Positions 1 through 5,288 are shown, counted from the first letter of the stretch. The stretch: DNA of 5,288 nucleotides from CAZQGE01 sp964592815 (GCA_964592815.1 CAZQGE010000070.1:1-5288); one strand, 5' to 3'. Notes: a model not told the origin generated them from the letters alone. Numbers and translations are program-made.

Positions 1-197
1 TCGTGATTGCTTAAACCACTCAAAATTTGAATTAAAAGCTCAAGGACAAAAAAACCAAGCAGGATAAGCATAGTTTTGTAGTTGCGTTTTTTAATAAAAA
101 ACATACTTAACAAAACCAAGGTAGCCGTCAGCACAACAGCGTCAACTACTGCGTACCAATCAAGCGATTTGAAAAACTCCACAAAGTTATATTGCAT
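1..197 (-). CDS. N-terminal fragment of a membrane protein, possibly CdaA-type diadenylate cyclase
   Basis: The frame is open from the ATG at 197 to the window edge, giving 65 residues with no stop. It begins MQYNFVEFFKSLDWYAVVDA. A GGAGG ribosome site at 205-209 sits 7 bases before the ATG, and the gene starts 23 bases after the stop of the upstream membrane-protein gene, so it is probably the third gene of the holA unit. Two hydrophobic helices are visible (about residues 17-36 and 43-58), separated by a basic KKRNYK turn. Spacing of the VD pair, the basic turn and the following L-x-G helix resembles the N-terminal membrane part of CdaA, which makes c-di-AMP from two ATP at the membrane. 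The catalytic DisA_N domain (DGA and RHR motifs) would lie outside the window, so the identity is tentative. That this is a real coding start is much surer than its function. Confidence 0.6.
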   Translation of the reverse strand, partial: MQYNFVEFFKSLDWYAVVDAVVLTATLVLLSMFFIKKRNYKTMLILLGFFVLELLIQILSGLSNH

Positions 198-220
198 ATT
201 TGTTCCTCCGCCAAAGGTTA

Positions 221-1084
221 TCAGATATCAAATTCATCAAAAACTTTATCATCATCTTTGCTGTCTTGGGTTTTATTTTCGGAGAACTCATCAAACGGAT
301 TGAAATCGTCATTGATAGAGTTCTTATTATCCGAGCGTTCATTATTTTCAGCGGGACATAATTCCGCTTTCTTTTTAAGATAAAAAGATAATCCGACGCT
401 TATTGCAATCAAGATGGCAAACAAGACTATTGCGACAATAGACGCCACAAAAAGATGAACGTCAACTCCACTCAACTTAACGCCCATATACAATTCCATA
501 GCGTCCGACAATTTATTTGCAATCGCAGGGTTAAATTTCAAAATCAAAATAAAACCCGCAGGAAAAAGCGTATTTAGACCTTGAAAGAAAAGATATACGG
601 GGCAAAGCACGTTGTATGCGTTGTAAATTTGCCTATAATTCAAATTATAGTACGACTTAAAGAACACAAGTCCCATAAGATATAACGCCAAAGATAAAAA
701 CAATTCTTCAAAGAAAGACATTGTGTACGGATAAATTTCAGGTGTAAGCACGCTGAAAACTTCAACCATACCAATTATCAATCTTGCGCCAGCGGTAAAC
801 ACCATTGCCCAGTATGCAAAGTCGTTGCGCGACATCAAAACTATGCCTCTGCGCCAGAGCATTCCATATAAAACTATTCCGCAAAAATAGCAAACAACAG
901 CAGGTAAAAGCCCAGAGAAGAAAATATCCATAATAATGCTGAGCGTAATTTCGCCAGCCGTAAAGGCTTGCCCAACGTAACCAGAATATATCCCAAACGA
1001 GTTGCGGATAAGTGATGCGAAAATCAATGCGCACCAAATCAAACTGTACCATTTTTTGTCAAGTTTATTTTTAATCAATATCAT
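221..1084 (-). CDS. Six-helix integral membrane protein of unknown function with acidic FDEF tail
   Basis: I do not recognise the family. The 287-residue product has about six hydrophobic segments, near residues 12-28, 47-76, 88-108, 122-142, 157-182 and 210-236. The basic KKK at 237-239 after the last helix suggests that the C-terminus is cytoplasmic. Residues 240-287 form a hydrophilic, Asp/Glu/Asn-rich and probably disordered tail containing FDEF twice (264-267 and 282-285), the second almost at the extreme C-terminus. The ATG at 1084 overlaps the TGA of holA as ATGA, which indicates translational coupling and fixes the start. The next gene begins 23 bases after its stop. No catalytic motif is evident. 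Context (holA upstream, possible CdaA downstream) does not give a function. The tail looks like a docking segment for a cytoplasmic partner, but that is inference. Confidence 0.85.
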   Translation of the reverse strand: MILIKNKLDKKWYSLIWCALIFASLIRNSFGIYSGYVGQAFTAGEITLSIIMDIFFSGLLPAVVCYFCGIVLYGMLWRRGIVLMSRNDFAYWAMVFTAGARLIIGMVEVFSVLTPEIYPYTMSFFEELFLSLALYLMGLVFFKSYYNLNYRQIYNAYNVLCPVYLFFQGLNTLFPAGFILILKFNPAIANKLSDAMELYMGVKLSGVDVHLFVASIVAIVLFAILIAISVGLSFYLKKKAELCPAENNERSDNKNSINDDFNPFDEFSENKTQDSKDDDKVFDEFDI

Positions 1085-2067
1085 AGTGTTAACAGCGTAA
1101 TAACAGCGTCCTTTGACGCGTTAGCCTCCGATTGTACCCCTTGCAAGATGCCAAATTGCAATCCGTGCAGATAGTCAACGCACTTTTTAAGGCGAATTTG
1201 CGAATAGTTTTTTGATACGTTGCGAATATGGTACACCGCAAAAGGTTTTACGCCCAAAAGCTCCGCCAACCGTTGGTCGGTGTCGTTTTTATGCAATTCC
1301 ACTTGCAACATTTTTCTATAATGTCCGTATAAAAGGTTGATGACTGTTACACCCTTTATACCGTTTTTTGAAAAGTTATCCAAAACCTCTAATGCCTTGC
1401 CCGCATTTTTTTCACTTACCGCATTAGAAATTTCATATATTTGATAATCTGTTTCAGGCGTAACCATTTCTTCTATGTCTTTGTCAGTAATCTTTTCGCC
1501 AGCATAGGCTTTGAGTTTGACAATTTCCATAGCAATACGTGAAATATTGCCCAAAGTACGCTTAAAAAGTTTTGTTTTTGCTGTTTTGTCCATAACGGAC
1601 ACAGGCTTCTCGGCAATGATTTTATCCATTTCCGCATAGGTGTCAACTTCATTCAACTTTGCGCAATCAATAGTTATAACACCCTTCTTTTTTGAAAATT
1701 GTTTAGCAAATTCGCTGTCACAAAGGCACAACAAAACCGATTCTTTGGGGGCGTCTTGTATATAATTTTCAAAGATTTTAACGTCTTGGTCAGACAGTTT
1801 TCCGTTAGCGTCAGACAACACCACAATTTTAAGATTGTCAAACACGGGATAAGAATATAATCCATCAAAAACGTTGAAGAAACCGTCGCTAAGATTAACC
1901 TTCAAATAGTTAAATTCCAAAAATTCATCATTGAGTAAGGAACTAAAATTCTTTAGAGTTTTTGAAAGCAAATATCCATCGTCACCATTAAGCAAATAAA
2001 CGGGAGAAATATCTTCCGTTTGCTTTTTGACGTTTGCGATATGACTTTCTACCTCAGTAAAATTCAA
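1081..2067 (-). CDS. holA: DNA polymerase III subunit delta (HolA), clamp-loader wrench
   Basis: The delta subunit opens the beta sliding clamp as part of the clamp-loader complex during replication. The 328-residue length is typical of the family. The N-terminus carries the family pattern VYLLNGDDGYLLSKTL (residues 23-38), corresponding to the degenerate nucleotide-binding start of delta. The middle (about 140-210) is the helical linker region with the TLGNISRIAMEIVKL stretch. The C-terminal collar domain runs to the end, including YHIRNVSKNYSQIRL and a GLQFGILQG segment where delta proteins usually show an L-x-x-x-D-x-x-L-K-like pattern. The start is TTG, not ATG: AGAGGT at 2073-2078 sits 5 bases upstream, and no Met occurs until about residue 147, inside conserved sequence. 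The gene heads the left-hand unit and is coupled by ATGA to the membrane-protein gene. Confidence 0.93.
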   Translation of the reverse strand: MNFTEVESHIANVKKQTEDISPVYLLNGDDGYLLSKTLKNFSSLLNDEFLEFNYLKVNLSDGFFNVFDGLYSYPVFDNLKIVVLSDANGKLSDQDVKIFENYIQDAPKESVLLCLCDSEFAKQFSKKKGVITIDCAKLNEVDTYAEMDKIIAEKPVSVMDKTAKTKLFKRTLGNISRIAMEIVKLKAYAGEKITDKDIEEMVTPETDYQIYEISNAVSEKNAGKALEVLDNFSKNGIKGVTVINLLYGHYRKMLQVELHKNDTDQRLAELLGVKPFAVYHIRNVSKNYSQIRLKKCVDYLHGLQFGILQGVQSEANASKDAVITLLTL

Positions 2068-2110
2068 CTTAGACCTCTAACTATTTTTTTTGCGCCTCTT
2101 ATAACGTTTT

Positions 2111-2126
2111 ACTTATGCATATAAGT
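2111..2126. repeat. Short inverted repeat in the holA leader
   Basis: ACTTAT-GCAT-ATAAGT has perfect 6-base arms around a 4-base centre. It lies between the proposed holA -10 box and its ribosome site, so it would be in the early transcribed leader. It could be an operator or a weak hairpin, but in such AT-rich sequence chance is a real alternative. Confidence 0.3.
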
Positions 2127-2146
2127 TGCACACTAAATTATATTAT

Positions 2147-2175
2147 ATTTTAACATTGTTTAATAAATATGTAAA
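2147..2175 (-). promoter_or_regulatory. Candidate sigma-70/sigma-A promoter for the holA unit
   Basis: Read on the minus strand, TTTACA (2170-2175) is followed by a 17-base spacer and TAAAAT (2147-2152). Transcription would start near 2140 and give a leader of roughly 70 bases before the TTG start. Overlapping TATAAT strings at 2142-2147 and 2137-2142 lack an equally good -35 box. It is the best-spaced pair in the gap between the two units, but the region is so AT-rich that the exact boxes are uncertain. Confidence 0.45.
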
Positions 2176-2202
2176 CAGAAACTTAACCGCTACTATTTAT
2201 AT

Positions 2203-2232
2203 ATAAACATATAAAAATATGCATAAACATAT
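2203..2232. repeat. Two direct copies of ATAAACATAT spaced 20 bp
   Basis: Identical decamers lie at 2203-2212 and 2223-2232, with start-to-start distance of 20 bp, about two helical turns. They sit upstream of the proposed holA -35 box and just downstream of the importer terminator. The spacing would suit a protein binding one face of the DNA. Low base complexity makes a chance match plausible. Confidence 0.25.
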
Positions 2233-2250
2233 CAAACCGTCTGTACTTGT

Positions 2251-2280
2251 AAATATAAAAGGACACGCTTTCGCGTGTCC
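2251..2280 (-). terminator. Rho-independent terminator of the amino-acid importer operon
   Basis: On the minus strand the sequence reads GGACACGC, loop GAAA, GCGTGTCC (perfect 8-bp stem, 2261-2280), then TTTTATATTT. It begins 22 bases after the ATPase stop codon. The stable GAAA tetraloop and T-rich tail fit an intrinsic terminator for the minus-strand operon. On the plus strand there is no T-run after the stem, so it is one-directional. Confidence 0.85.
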
Positions 2281-2302
2281 TGAACGTTATATCCCGAATA
2301 GA

Positions 2303-3370
2303 TTAGAGAACTTTACTCAAAAACTCTTTCAATCGGGGATGTTTTGGGTTGTTAAAGAACTCCTCAGGAGCAGCTTGCTCCAAAATTTTTCCTTCTGCCA
2401 TAAACAAAATTCTTGTGCCGACTTCCTTTGCAAAGCACATCTCGTGAGTAACAATTACCATTGTCATTCCTTCGTTTGCAACTTGCTTAATTAAGTCTAA
2501 AACCTCTCCAACCATTTCCGGGTCAAGCGCAGAGGTAGGTTCGTCAAACAACATAACTTTTGGGTTCATCGCAAGAGCTCGTGCAATTGCCACACGTTGC
2601 TTTTGTCCACCCGACAAAGTTGACGGATATACGTTTGCTTTGGTTTCAAGTCCAATGCGCGCAAGCAATTCCATAGCTTTTTTTTCTGCGTTGACTTTGA
2701 TTTCTTTTACGCTGCTAAACTCAGGCGCAACAATTTCAACCTTTTGAAGTGTAACCTTGTGTGCGATTTTACGTTCGGTTTTTTCGACTTTCGCAGTCAA
2801 GTCAAGTTTGTTTTTTGTAAGTTTTGGGTCATAAGTCGCATAAGTTTTACCTGCTTTTTCAGTTATGACCTTAGTCTGTTCCCACGCAGAAACCACAGGT
2901 TCAAGTGCCAAATTTAACTCATCAAGTTGCTTTTCAAGTTTTTTTCGCTTTATTTCAGTTTTTGAATTATACTTTTCACCATACTTTTCAAACCATTTGT
3001 TAAATAACGGAACCAATGCGTTTTTGACTTTCATTTTACGCATATTTTGTTTGCCAATTTTTATTGGTGCAAGCGTAATATTCTTTTTGACGGTGAGGTT
3101 GTTGAACAAATTGAATTGTTGAAAAACCATACCCATTTTTTGGCGGTGAGTATTTATGTTGACTTTGAAGTCGGCAAGGTCAACCCCCTCGAAGAATATA
3201 CGTCCAGCAGTTGGGTCTTCAAGCACGTTCAAGCATCTCAAAAACGTAGATTTTCCACCACCTGACGGCCCTATAATTACAACCTTTTCGCCTTCATTTA
3301 TAGTTTCTGAAATATCGTCCAAAACAAGGAGGTCACCAAATTTTTTGGTTAAATTTCTTACTTCTATCAT
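2303..3370 (-). CDS. Polar amino-acid ABC transporter ATP-binding protein with a large internal insertion
   Basis: This is the ATPase of the importer, hydrolysing ATP at the cytoplasmic face to drive the permease. All motifs are present: Walker A GPSGGGKST (34-42), Q-loop VFQQFNLF (82-89), signature LSGGQ (252-256), Walker B VMLFDE (272-277), D-loop SALD (280-283) and H-loop His309 in VTHEM. The core matches the GlnQ/HisP class, usually about 240-250 residues; this one has 355. The excess is concentrated at about residues 106-226, a Lys/Glu-rich, probably helical segment between the Q-loop region (ending TLAPIKI) and the helix leading to LSGGQ. Reading frame is continuous through it, and both flanks rejoin the family pattern exactly. 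The ATG overlaps the permease stop as ATGA, with GGGAGG 7 bases upstream. A terminator follows. It should be catalytically competent; the exact amino-acid substrate cannot be read from it. Confidence 0.93.
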   Translation of the reverse strand: MIEVRNLTKKFGDLLVLDDISETINEGEKVVIIGPSGGGKSTFLRCLNVLEDPTAGRIFFEGVDLADFKVNINTHRQKMGMVFQQFNLFNNLTVKKNITLAPIKIGKQNMRKMKVKNALVPLFNKWFEKYGEKYNSKTEIKRKKLEKQLDELNLALEPVVSAWEQTKVITEKAGKTYATYDPKLTKNKLDLTAKVEKTERKIAHKVTLQKVEIVAPEFSSVKEIKVNAEKKAMELLARIGLETKANVYPSTLSGGQKQRVAIARALAMNPKVMLFDEPTSALDPEMVGEVLDLIKQVANEGMTMVIVTHEMCFAKEVGTRILFMAEGKILEQAAPEEFFNNPKHPRLKEFLSKVL

Positions 3371-4134
3371 ACGTTGCCTCCCTTGTTAAACCAGCCCCAT
3401 TTTTTAACCAATGATTTTTTCATAACAGTTTTATCGCTCTTTGAAAGAACTCTTTCAATTATTTTTATAAGTAAAGTGATAAGCATAATTATTGAGATAT
3501 AGATGAGTGCCATAATCAAGAACGGAACCATCCAGTCATAGATGCCAGAAGCCAACCTATCAAATGCGGTATATAAGTCGAATGCGCCGACAAAACTTAC
3601 AATTGAGGTTTCTTTTATCAACGAAATAAATTCGTTACCTAAGGTTGGAATTATATTCTTTATTGCTTGTGGAATAACAATTTTTATCATTGTAATTCCA
3701 TAAGAAAGTCCAACGGCTCTGCCCGCTTCAAGCTGTCCTTTATCAACCGAGTTGATGCCTGAACGCATTATTTCGCTTACATAAGCACCGCTGTTCAAGC
3801 CAAATATCACAACGCATTCCAACAGATTGTTTATTGGACTTATCCCAAGTAGCGGAGCTAAAACATAGTGTGAAAGCAACAACTGCACAACGATTGGAGT
3901 TCCCCTGAAAAAACTTACGTAAACGTTTGCTAAAAAGGTAAAAAATTTGTTGTGTAGTTTATATTGAGGGACAACTTTTATTAGTGCAAGAATAGTACCT
4001 ATAATTATGCCAATTAGAAGGCCACAAATTGCAATAATAATTGTATTTTGCAAGCCTTCTAAAACTTTTATGTAGCCTTCGTTTTGAACAAAGGCTTCCA
4101 CAAACAACTGCCATTTTACTGAGAAATTACCCAT
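3367..4134 (-). CDS. Polar amino-acid ABC transporter permease (HisM/GlnP type)
   Basis: This is the membrane channel subunit, presumably acting as a homodimer because only one permease gene is present. It has 255 residues with hydrophobic segments near 29-53, 64-92, 102-120 and 203-227. The family motif YVSFFRGTPIVVQLL is at about 72-86. The EAA coupling loop EAGRAVGLSYGITMIKIVIP (136-155), followed by LGNEFISLIKETSIVSF, is where the ATPase docks. A basic C-terminal tail (230-255, Lys-rich) extends past the last helix and is slightly longer than I would expect. AAGGAA (4138-4143) lies only 3-4 bases before the ATG, a tight ribosome site directly downstream of a strong hairpin. The gene ends in an ATGA overlap with the ATPase gene, so the two are almost certainly co-translated. 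Confidence 0.94.
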   Translation of the reverse strand: MGNFSVKWQLFVEAFVQNEGYIKVLEGLQNTIIIAICGLLIGIIIGTILALIKVVPQYKLHNKFFTFLANVYVSFFRGTPIVVQLLLSHYVLAPLLGISPINNLLECVVIFGLNSGAYVSEIMRSGINSVDKGQLEAGRAVGLSYGITMIKIVIPQAIKNIIPTLGNEFISLIKETSIVSFVGAFDLYTAFDRLASGIYDWMVPFLIMALIYISIIMLITLLIKIIERVLSKSDKTVMKKSLVKKWGWFNKGGNV

Positions 4135-4150
4135 AAGTTCCTTATGCAGA

Positions 4151-4174
4151 GTCCTCCGTCAAAAGACGGAGGAC
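4151..4174 (-). promoter_or_regulatory. Strong intercistronic RNA hairpin between lipoprotein and permease genes
   Basis: GTCCTCCGTC, a 4-base loop, then GACGGAGGAC form a perfect 10-bp GC-rich stem in an otherwise AT-rich gap. On the minus-strand transcript it lies 9 bases after the lipoprotein stop (TAA, followed in frame by TGA) and 7 bases before the permease ribosome site. No U-run follows on either strand, so it is not a standard terminator. Known importer operons use such hairpins to protect the 3' end of the binding-protein message and keep it in excess over the permease; that role here is inferred. The 3' arm contains GGAGG, but it is 18 bases from the ATG and paired, so it is unlikely to be the working ribosome site. 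Confidence 0.75.
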
Positions 4175-4183
4175 TTGATGTCA

Positions 4184-5053
4184 TTAGTTTATTTGATTGA
4201 TTTTGTTTACGATTTGAATTGCTGGCCCTTTGTCAACGATAACGTAACTGACGTTTCCGTTAATCATATCTTGTACTGCAAGAGCTGCATTGCCATATCC
4301 AGAATAAGTCAAATTCTTAAAACCTGTGAACCCAAAGTCCTCATCTCCTTCAATATAGAATTGACCAGTTGTTCCGTTTTGCGCTGCAACTTTTGTTCCA
4401 TTTGCAAGTTCTGCCAATTTTGCTTCGACTTGTTCTTTTGTTGTGCAACCATCAAAGTAGGTATCGCCAGTCTTTGTGATGACAACTTGTGATGATTTGT
4501 AGTAGCTATTAGAAAAATCTACAACTAATTGACGGTCAGGAGTGATTGTTAAGCCAGCCATACCAATGTGTGCATTACCGTTTTGAACTGCTGGAACAAC
4601 ACCCGCAAAAGCCATATCCTTTACGCAAAGTGGACGACCAATTTCTTGTGCAAATAACTTTGCAATTTCCATATCAATGCCAAAAAGTTTGCTTCCATTT
4701 TTGTATTCAAATGGAGGGAATGCAGCATTTGTGGCTACAATCAAAGCGTTTGGAGTAGTCTCAGCAACACTCACAACTTCTGTCACGTTTCCACTTGCAT
4801 AATTATTAAAAATTTCATCCAACTTGCCATTGCTCTTAATCTTAGCAATAAAGTTGTTCATCTGCGTCTTCAAAGTAGCATCCGTTTTTTGAATTGCAAA
4901 TGCATAATCTTCGTCTGACAAATTGATATCCAAATATTTTACTACGTCGCCGTTTGCACCCTTATTACCGCAAGCTGTAAATGCAACGATGCAAGATACT
5001 GCAACAACAAGTACCAAAACAATACTTAAAATTTTTACAACGTTCTTTTTCAT
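4184..5053 (-). CDS. Amino-acid ABC transporter substrate-binding lipoprotein, apparently circularly permuted
   Basis: This extracellular, membrane-anchored protein captures an amino acid and delivers it to the permease. A lipoprotein signal (MKKN, then a hydrophobic run) ends in lipobox FTAC with Cys28 as the lipid anchor. Residues 103-289 are a family-3 binding domain: ATNAAFPPFEY (107-117), GIDMEIA (125-131), GLTITPDR with Arg174 (expected carboxylate ligand), AAQNGTTGQFYIE (223-235) and YVIVDKGPA with Asp274 (expected amino-group ligand). It then stops at about 289, just where the family normally continues with a strand, an E-x-Y-x-x-A segment and two final helices. Those elements occur instead at residues 37-85, right after the anchor: VVKYLDINLSDEDYAFAIQK, then NNFIAKIKSNGKLDEIFNNY. 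A linker of about 17 residues (86-102) joins the halves. The total 289 is near normal, so nothing is missing, only reordered. AGGAGA (5063-5068) precedes the ATG by 9 bases. Substrate is not assignable beyond a polar or basic amino acid. Confidence 0.93.
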   Translation of the reverse strand: MKKNVVKILSIVLVLVVAVSCIVAFTACGNKGANGDVVKYLDINLSDEDYAFAIQKTDATLKTQMNNFIAKIKSNGKLDEIFNNYASGNVTEVVSVAETTPNALIVATNAAFPPFEYKNGSKLFGIDMEIAKLFAQEIGRPLCVKDMAFAGVVPAVQNGNAHIGMAGLTITPDRQLVVDFSNSYYKSSQVVITKTGDTYFDGCTTKEQVEAKLAELANGTKVAAQNGTTGQFYIEGDEDFGFTGFKNLTYSGYGNAALAVQDMINGNVSYVIVDKGPAIQIVNKINQIN

Positions 5054-5092
5054 TTTTTTATTTCTCCTAACTTTGTTTTATTTTATGATGAA

Positions 5093-5121
5093 AGCATACA
5101 ACTATATTTATAAATTTGCAA
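5093..5121 (-). promoter_or_regulatory. Candidate promoter of the amino-acid importer operon
   Basis: On the minus strand TTGCAA (5116-5121), a 17-base spacer and TATGCT (5093-5098) would start transcription near 5086, about 33 bases before the lipoprotein ATG. The spacer, the -10 box and the last three bases of the -35 lie in the inverted-repeat arm; the TTG of the -35 comes from the core (5119-5121). Phased A-tracts begin some 20 bp upstream of the -35, where they could act like an UP element. AT-richness makes the exact boxes tentative. Confidence 0.4.
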
Positions 5122-5126
5122 TAAAT

Positions 5127-5206
5127 TTTGCATAAAAAATTATTTTTATCGATTTTTTATCGTTTTTTAGTGTTTTTATACATTATTATATAACTTTTTA
5201 TGCAAA
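5127..5206. repeat. Inner 12-bp inverted repeat within the core
   Basis: TTTGCATAAAAA at 5127-5138 is the exact reverse complement of 5195-5206. Its centre (about 5166) is not the centre of the 28-bp repeats (about 5189), so it is a separate element. Paired TTTGCATA sites could bind a regulator of the importer, but no known operator is recognised. Confidence 0.4.
5143..5177. other. Helically phased T-tracts: predicted intrinsically curved DNA
   Basis: T-runs of 5-6 bases start at 5143, 5153, 5163 and 5173, exactly 10 bp apart and separated by short mixed spacers (ATCGA, ATCG, AGTG). A-runs on the minus strand are thus on one face of the helix, the classic arrangement for a static bend. It lies in the core upstream of the proposed importer promoter. 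Confidence 0.6.
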
Positions 5207-5257
5207 TATACATTTTCAAAGAATAAAATTTCTTATTTATTCGCTTTTATTTACATT

Positions 5258-5286
5258 TTTCAAATTTATAAATATAGTTGTATGCT
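5258..5286 (+). promoter_or_regulatory. Mirror-image promoter-like sequence pointing off the right end
   Basis: The second repeat arm repeats the same 17-base spacer and TATGCT (5281-5286) on the plus strand, but the core contributes TTT, giving TTTCAA (5258-5263) in place of TTGCAA. It would lose the G of the -35 consensus and should be weaker. It could drive a gene to the right that is not visible here. Confidence 0.25.
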
Positions 5287-5288
5287 TT

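Larger units (their letters stand above)
5091..5288. repeat. Perfect 28-bp inverted repeats flanking a 142-bp core
   Basis: The arm at 5091-5118 (starting AAAGCATACAACTATATT) is the exact reverse complement of 5261-5288, which is also the window end. The inner boundary is real: 5119 is c and 5260 is t, which do not pair. The outer boundary is unknown because the window stops, so 28 bp is a minimum. No gene lies in 5054-5288. The layout is that of an invertible promoter segment or a mirror-symmetric divergent promoter upstream of the lipoprotein gene. An assembly break at a repeated sequence is a third possibility. Confidence 0.85.

Noticed and set aside
82..383. Short plus-strand open frames near the left end
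   Set aside because: They lie antisense to the membrane-protein genes, lack ribosome sites and have shadow-like composition.
2219..2494. Plus-strand open frame overlapping the operon end
   Set aside because: It runs through the terminator hairpin and antisense to the conserved ATPase C-terminus, with no ribosome site or recognisable protein.
2693..3055. ATPase as two fused or frameshifted genes, or a mobile insertion
   Set aside because: The frame is continuous, the flanks rejoin the family pattern precisely, and no inverted ends, target duplication or recognisable separate domain was seen.
4151..4174. Intrinsic terminator after the lipoprotein gene
   Set aside because: No U-run follows the stem on either strand, and the permease gene begins immediately downstream.
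4184..4260. Binding protein truncated at its C-terminus
   Set aside because: It ends early relative to the family, but the missing strand and helices are present near the N-terminus and total length is normal, so permutation explains it better than truncation.
4923..5135. Plus-strand open frame crossing the lipoprotein signal peptide
   Set aside because: It is the antisense shadow of the signal peptide and the AT-rich leader; the hydrophobic Phe/Leu run comes from the reversed poly-A/T sequence.
5091..5288. Inverted repeats as insertion-sequence ends or a CRISPR or attachment array
   Set aside because: The 142-bp core contains no open frame for a transposase and there is no spaced repeat array or flanking target duplication visible.

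Overview
The window is AT-rich, and every gene I can support lies on the minus strand. The amino-acid uptake lipoprotein, the purine-rich ribosome binding sites, the TTG start on holA and a possible CdaA-type diadenylate cyclase fragment together suggest a low-GC Bacillota-like bacterium, probably an uncultured clostridial lineage. That placement is inference; there is no rRNA or clear marker here. The left edge cuts a gene and the right edge stops exactly at the end of an inverted-repeat arm, so this may be a whole short contig.

Right-hand unit (about 5290 down to 2250): a polar amino-acid ABC importer in the order binding lipoprotein (4184-5053), permease (3367-4134), ATPase (2303-3370). 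A GAAA-loop intrinsic terminator at 2251-2280 closes it. A strong 10-bp hairpin without a U-tract lies between the lipoprotein and permease genes. The permease and ATPase genes overlap by ATGA. Two of the three proteins are unusual. In the binding protein, the segment that normally ends the fold follows the signal peptide directly, so the protein reads as a circular permutation. The ATPase carries about 110-120 extra lysine-rich, helix-prone residues between the Q-loop and the LSGGQ signature.

Upstream of the lipoprotein gene, 5054-5288 holds no gene but is highly structured. It has perfect 28-bp inverted repeats (5091-5118 and 5261-5288) around a 142-bp AT-only-like core with T-tracts phased every 10 bp. 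Each arm carries the -10 side of a promoter-like sequence pointing outward. This could be an invertible promoter, a symmetric divergent promoter, or an assembly-end effect.

Left-hand unit (about 2175 down to 1): holA (DNA polymerase III delta subunit, TTG start), then a six-helix membrane protein of unknown function overlapping it by ATGA and ending in an acidic tail with two FDEF motifs, then the first 65 residues of a membrane protein that may be CdaA. The 235-bp gap between the two units contains the importer terminator and a likely holA promoter.
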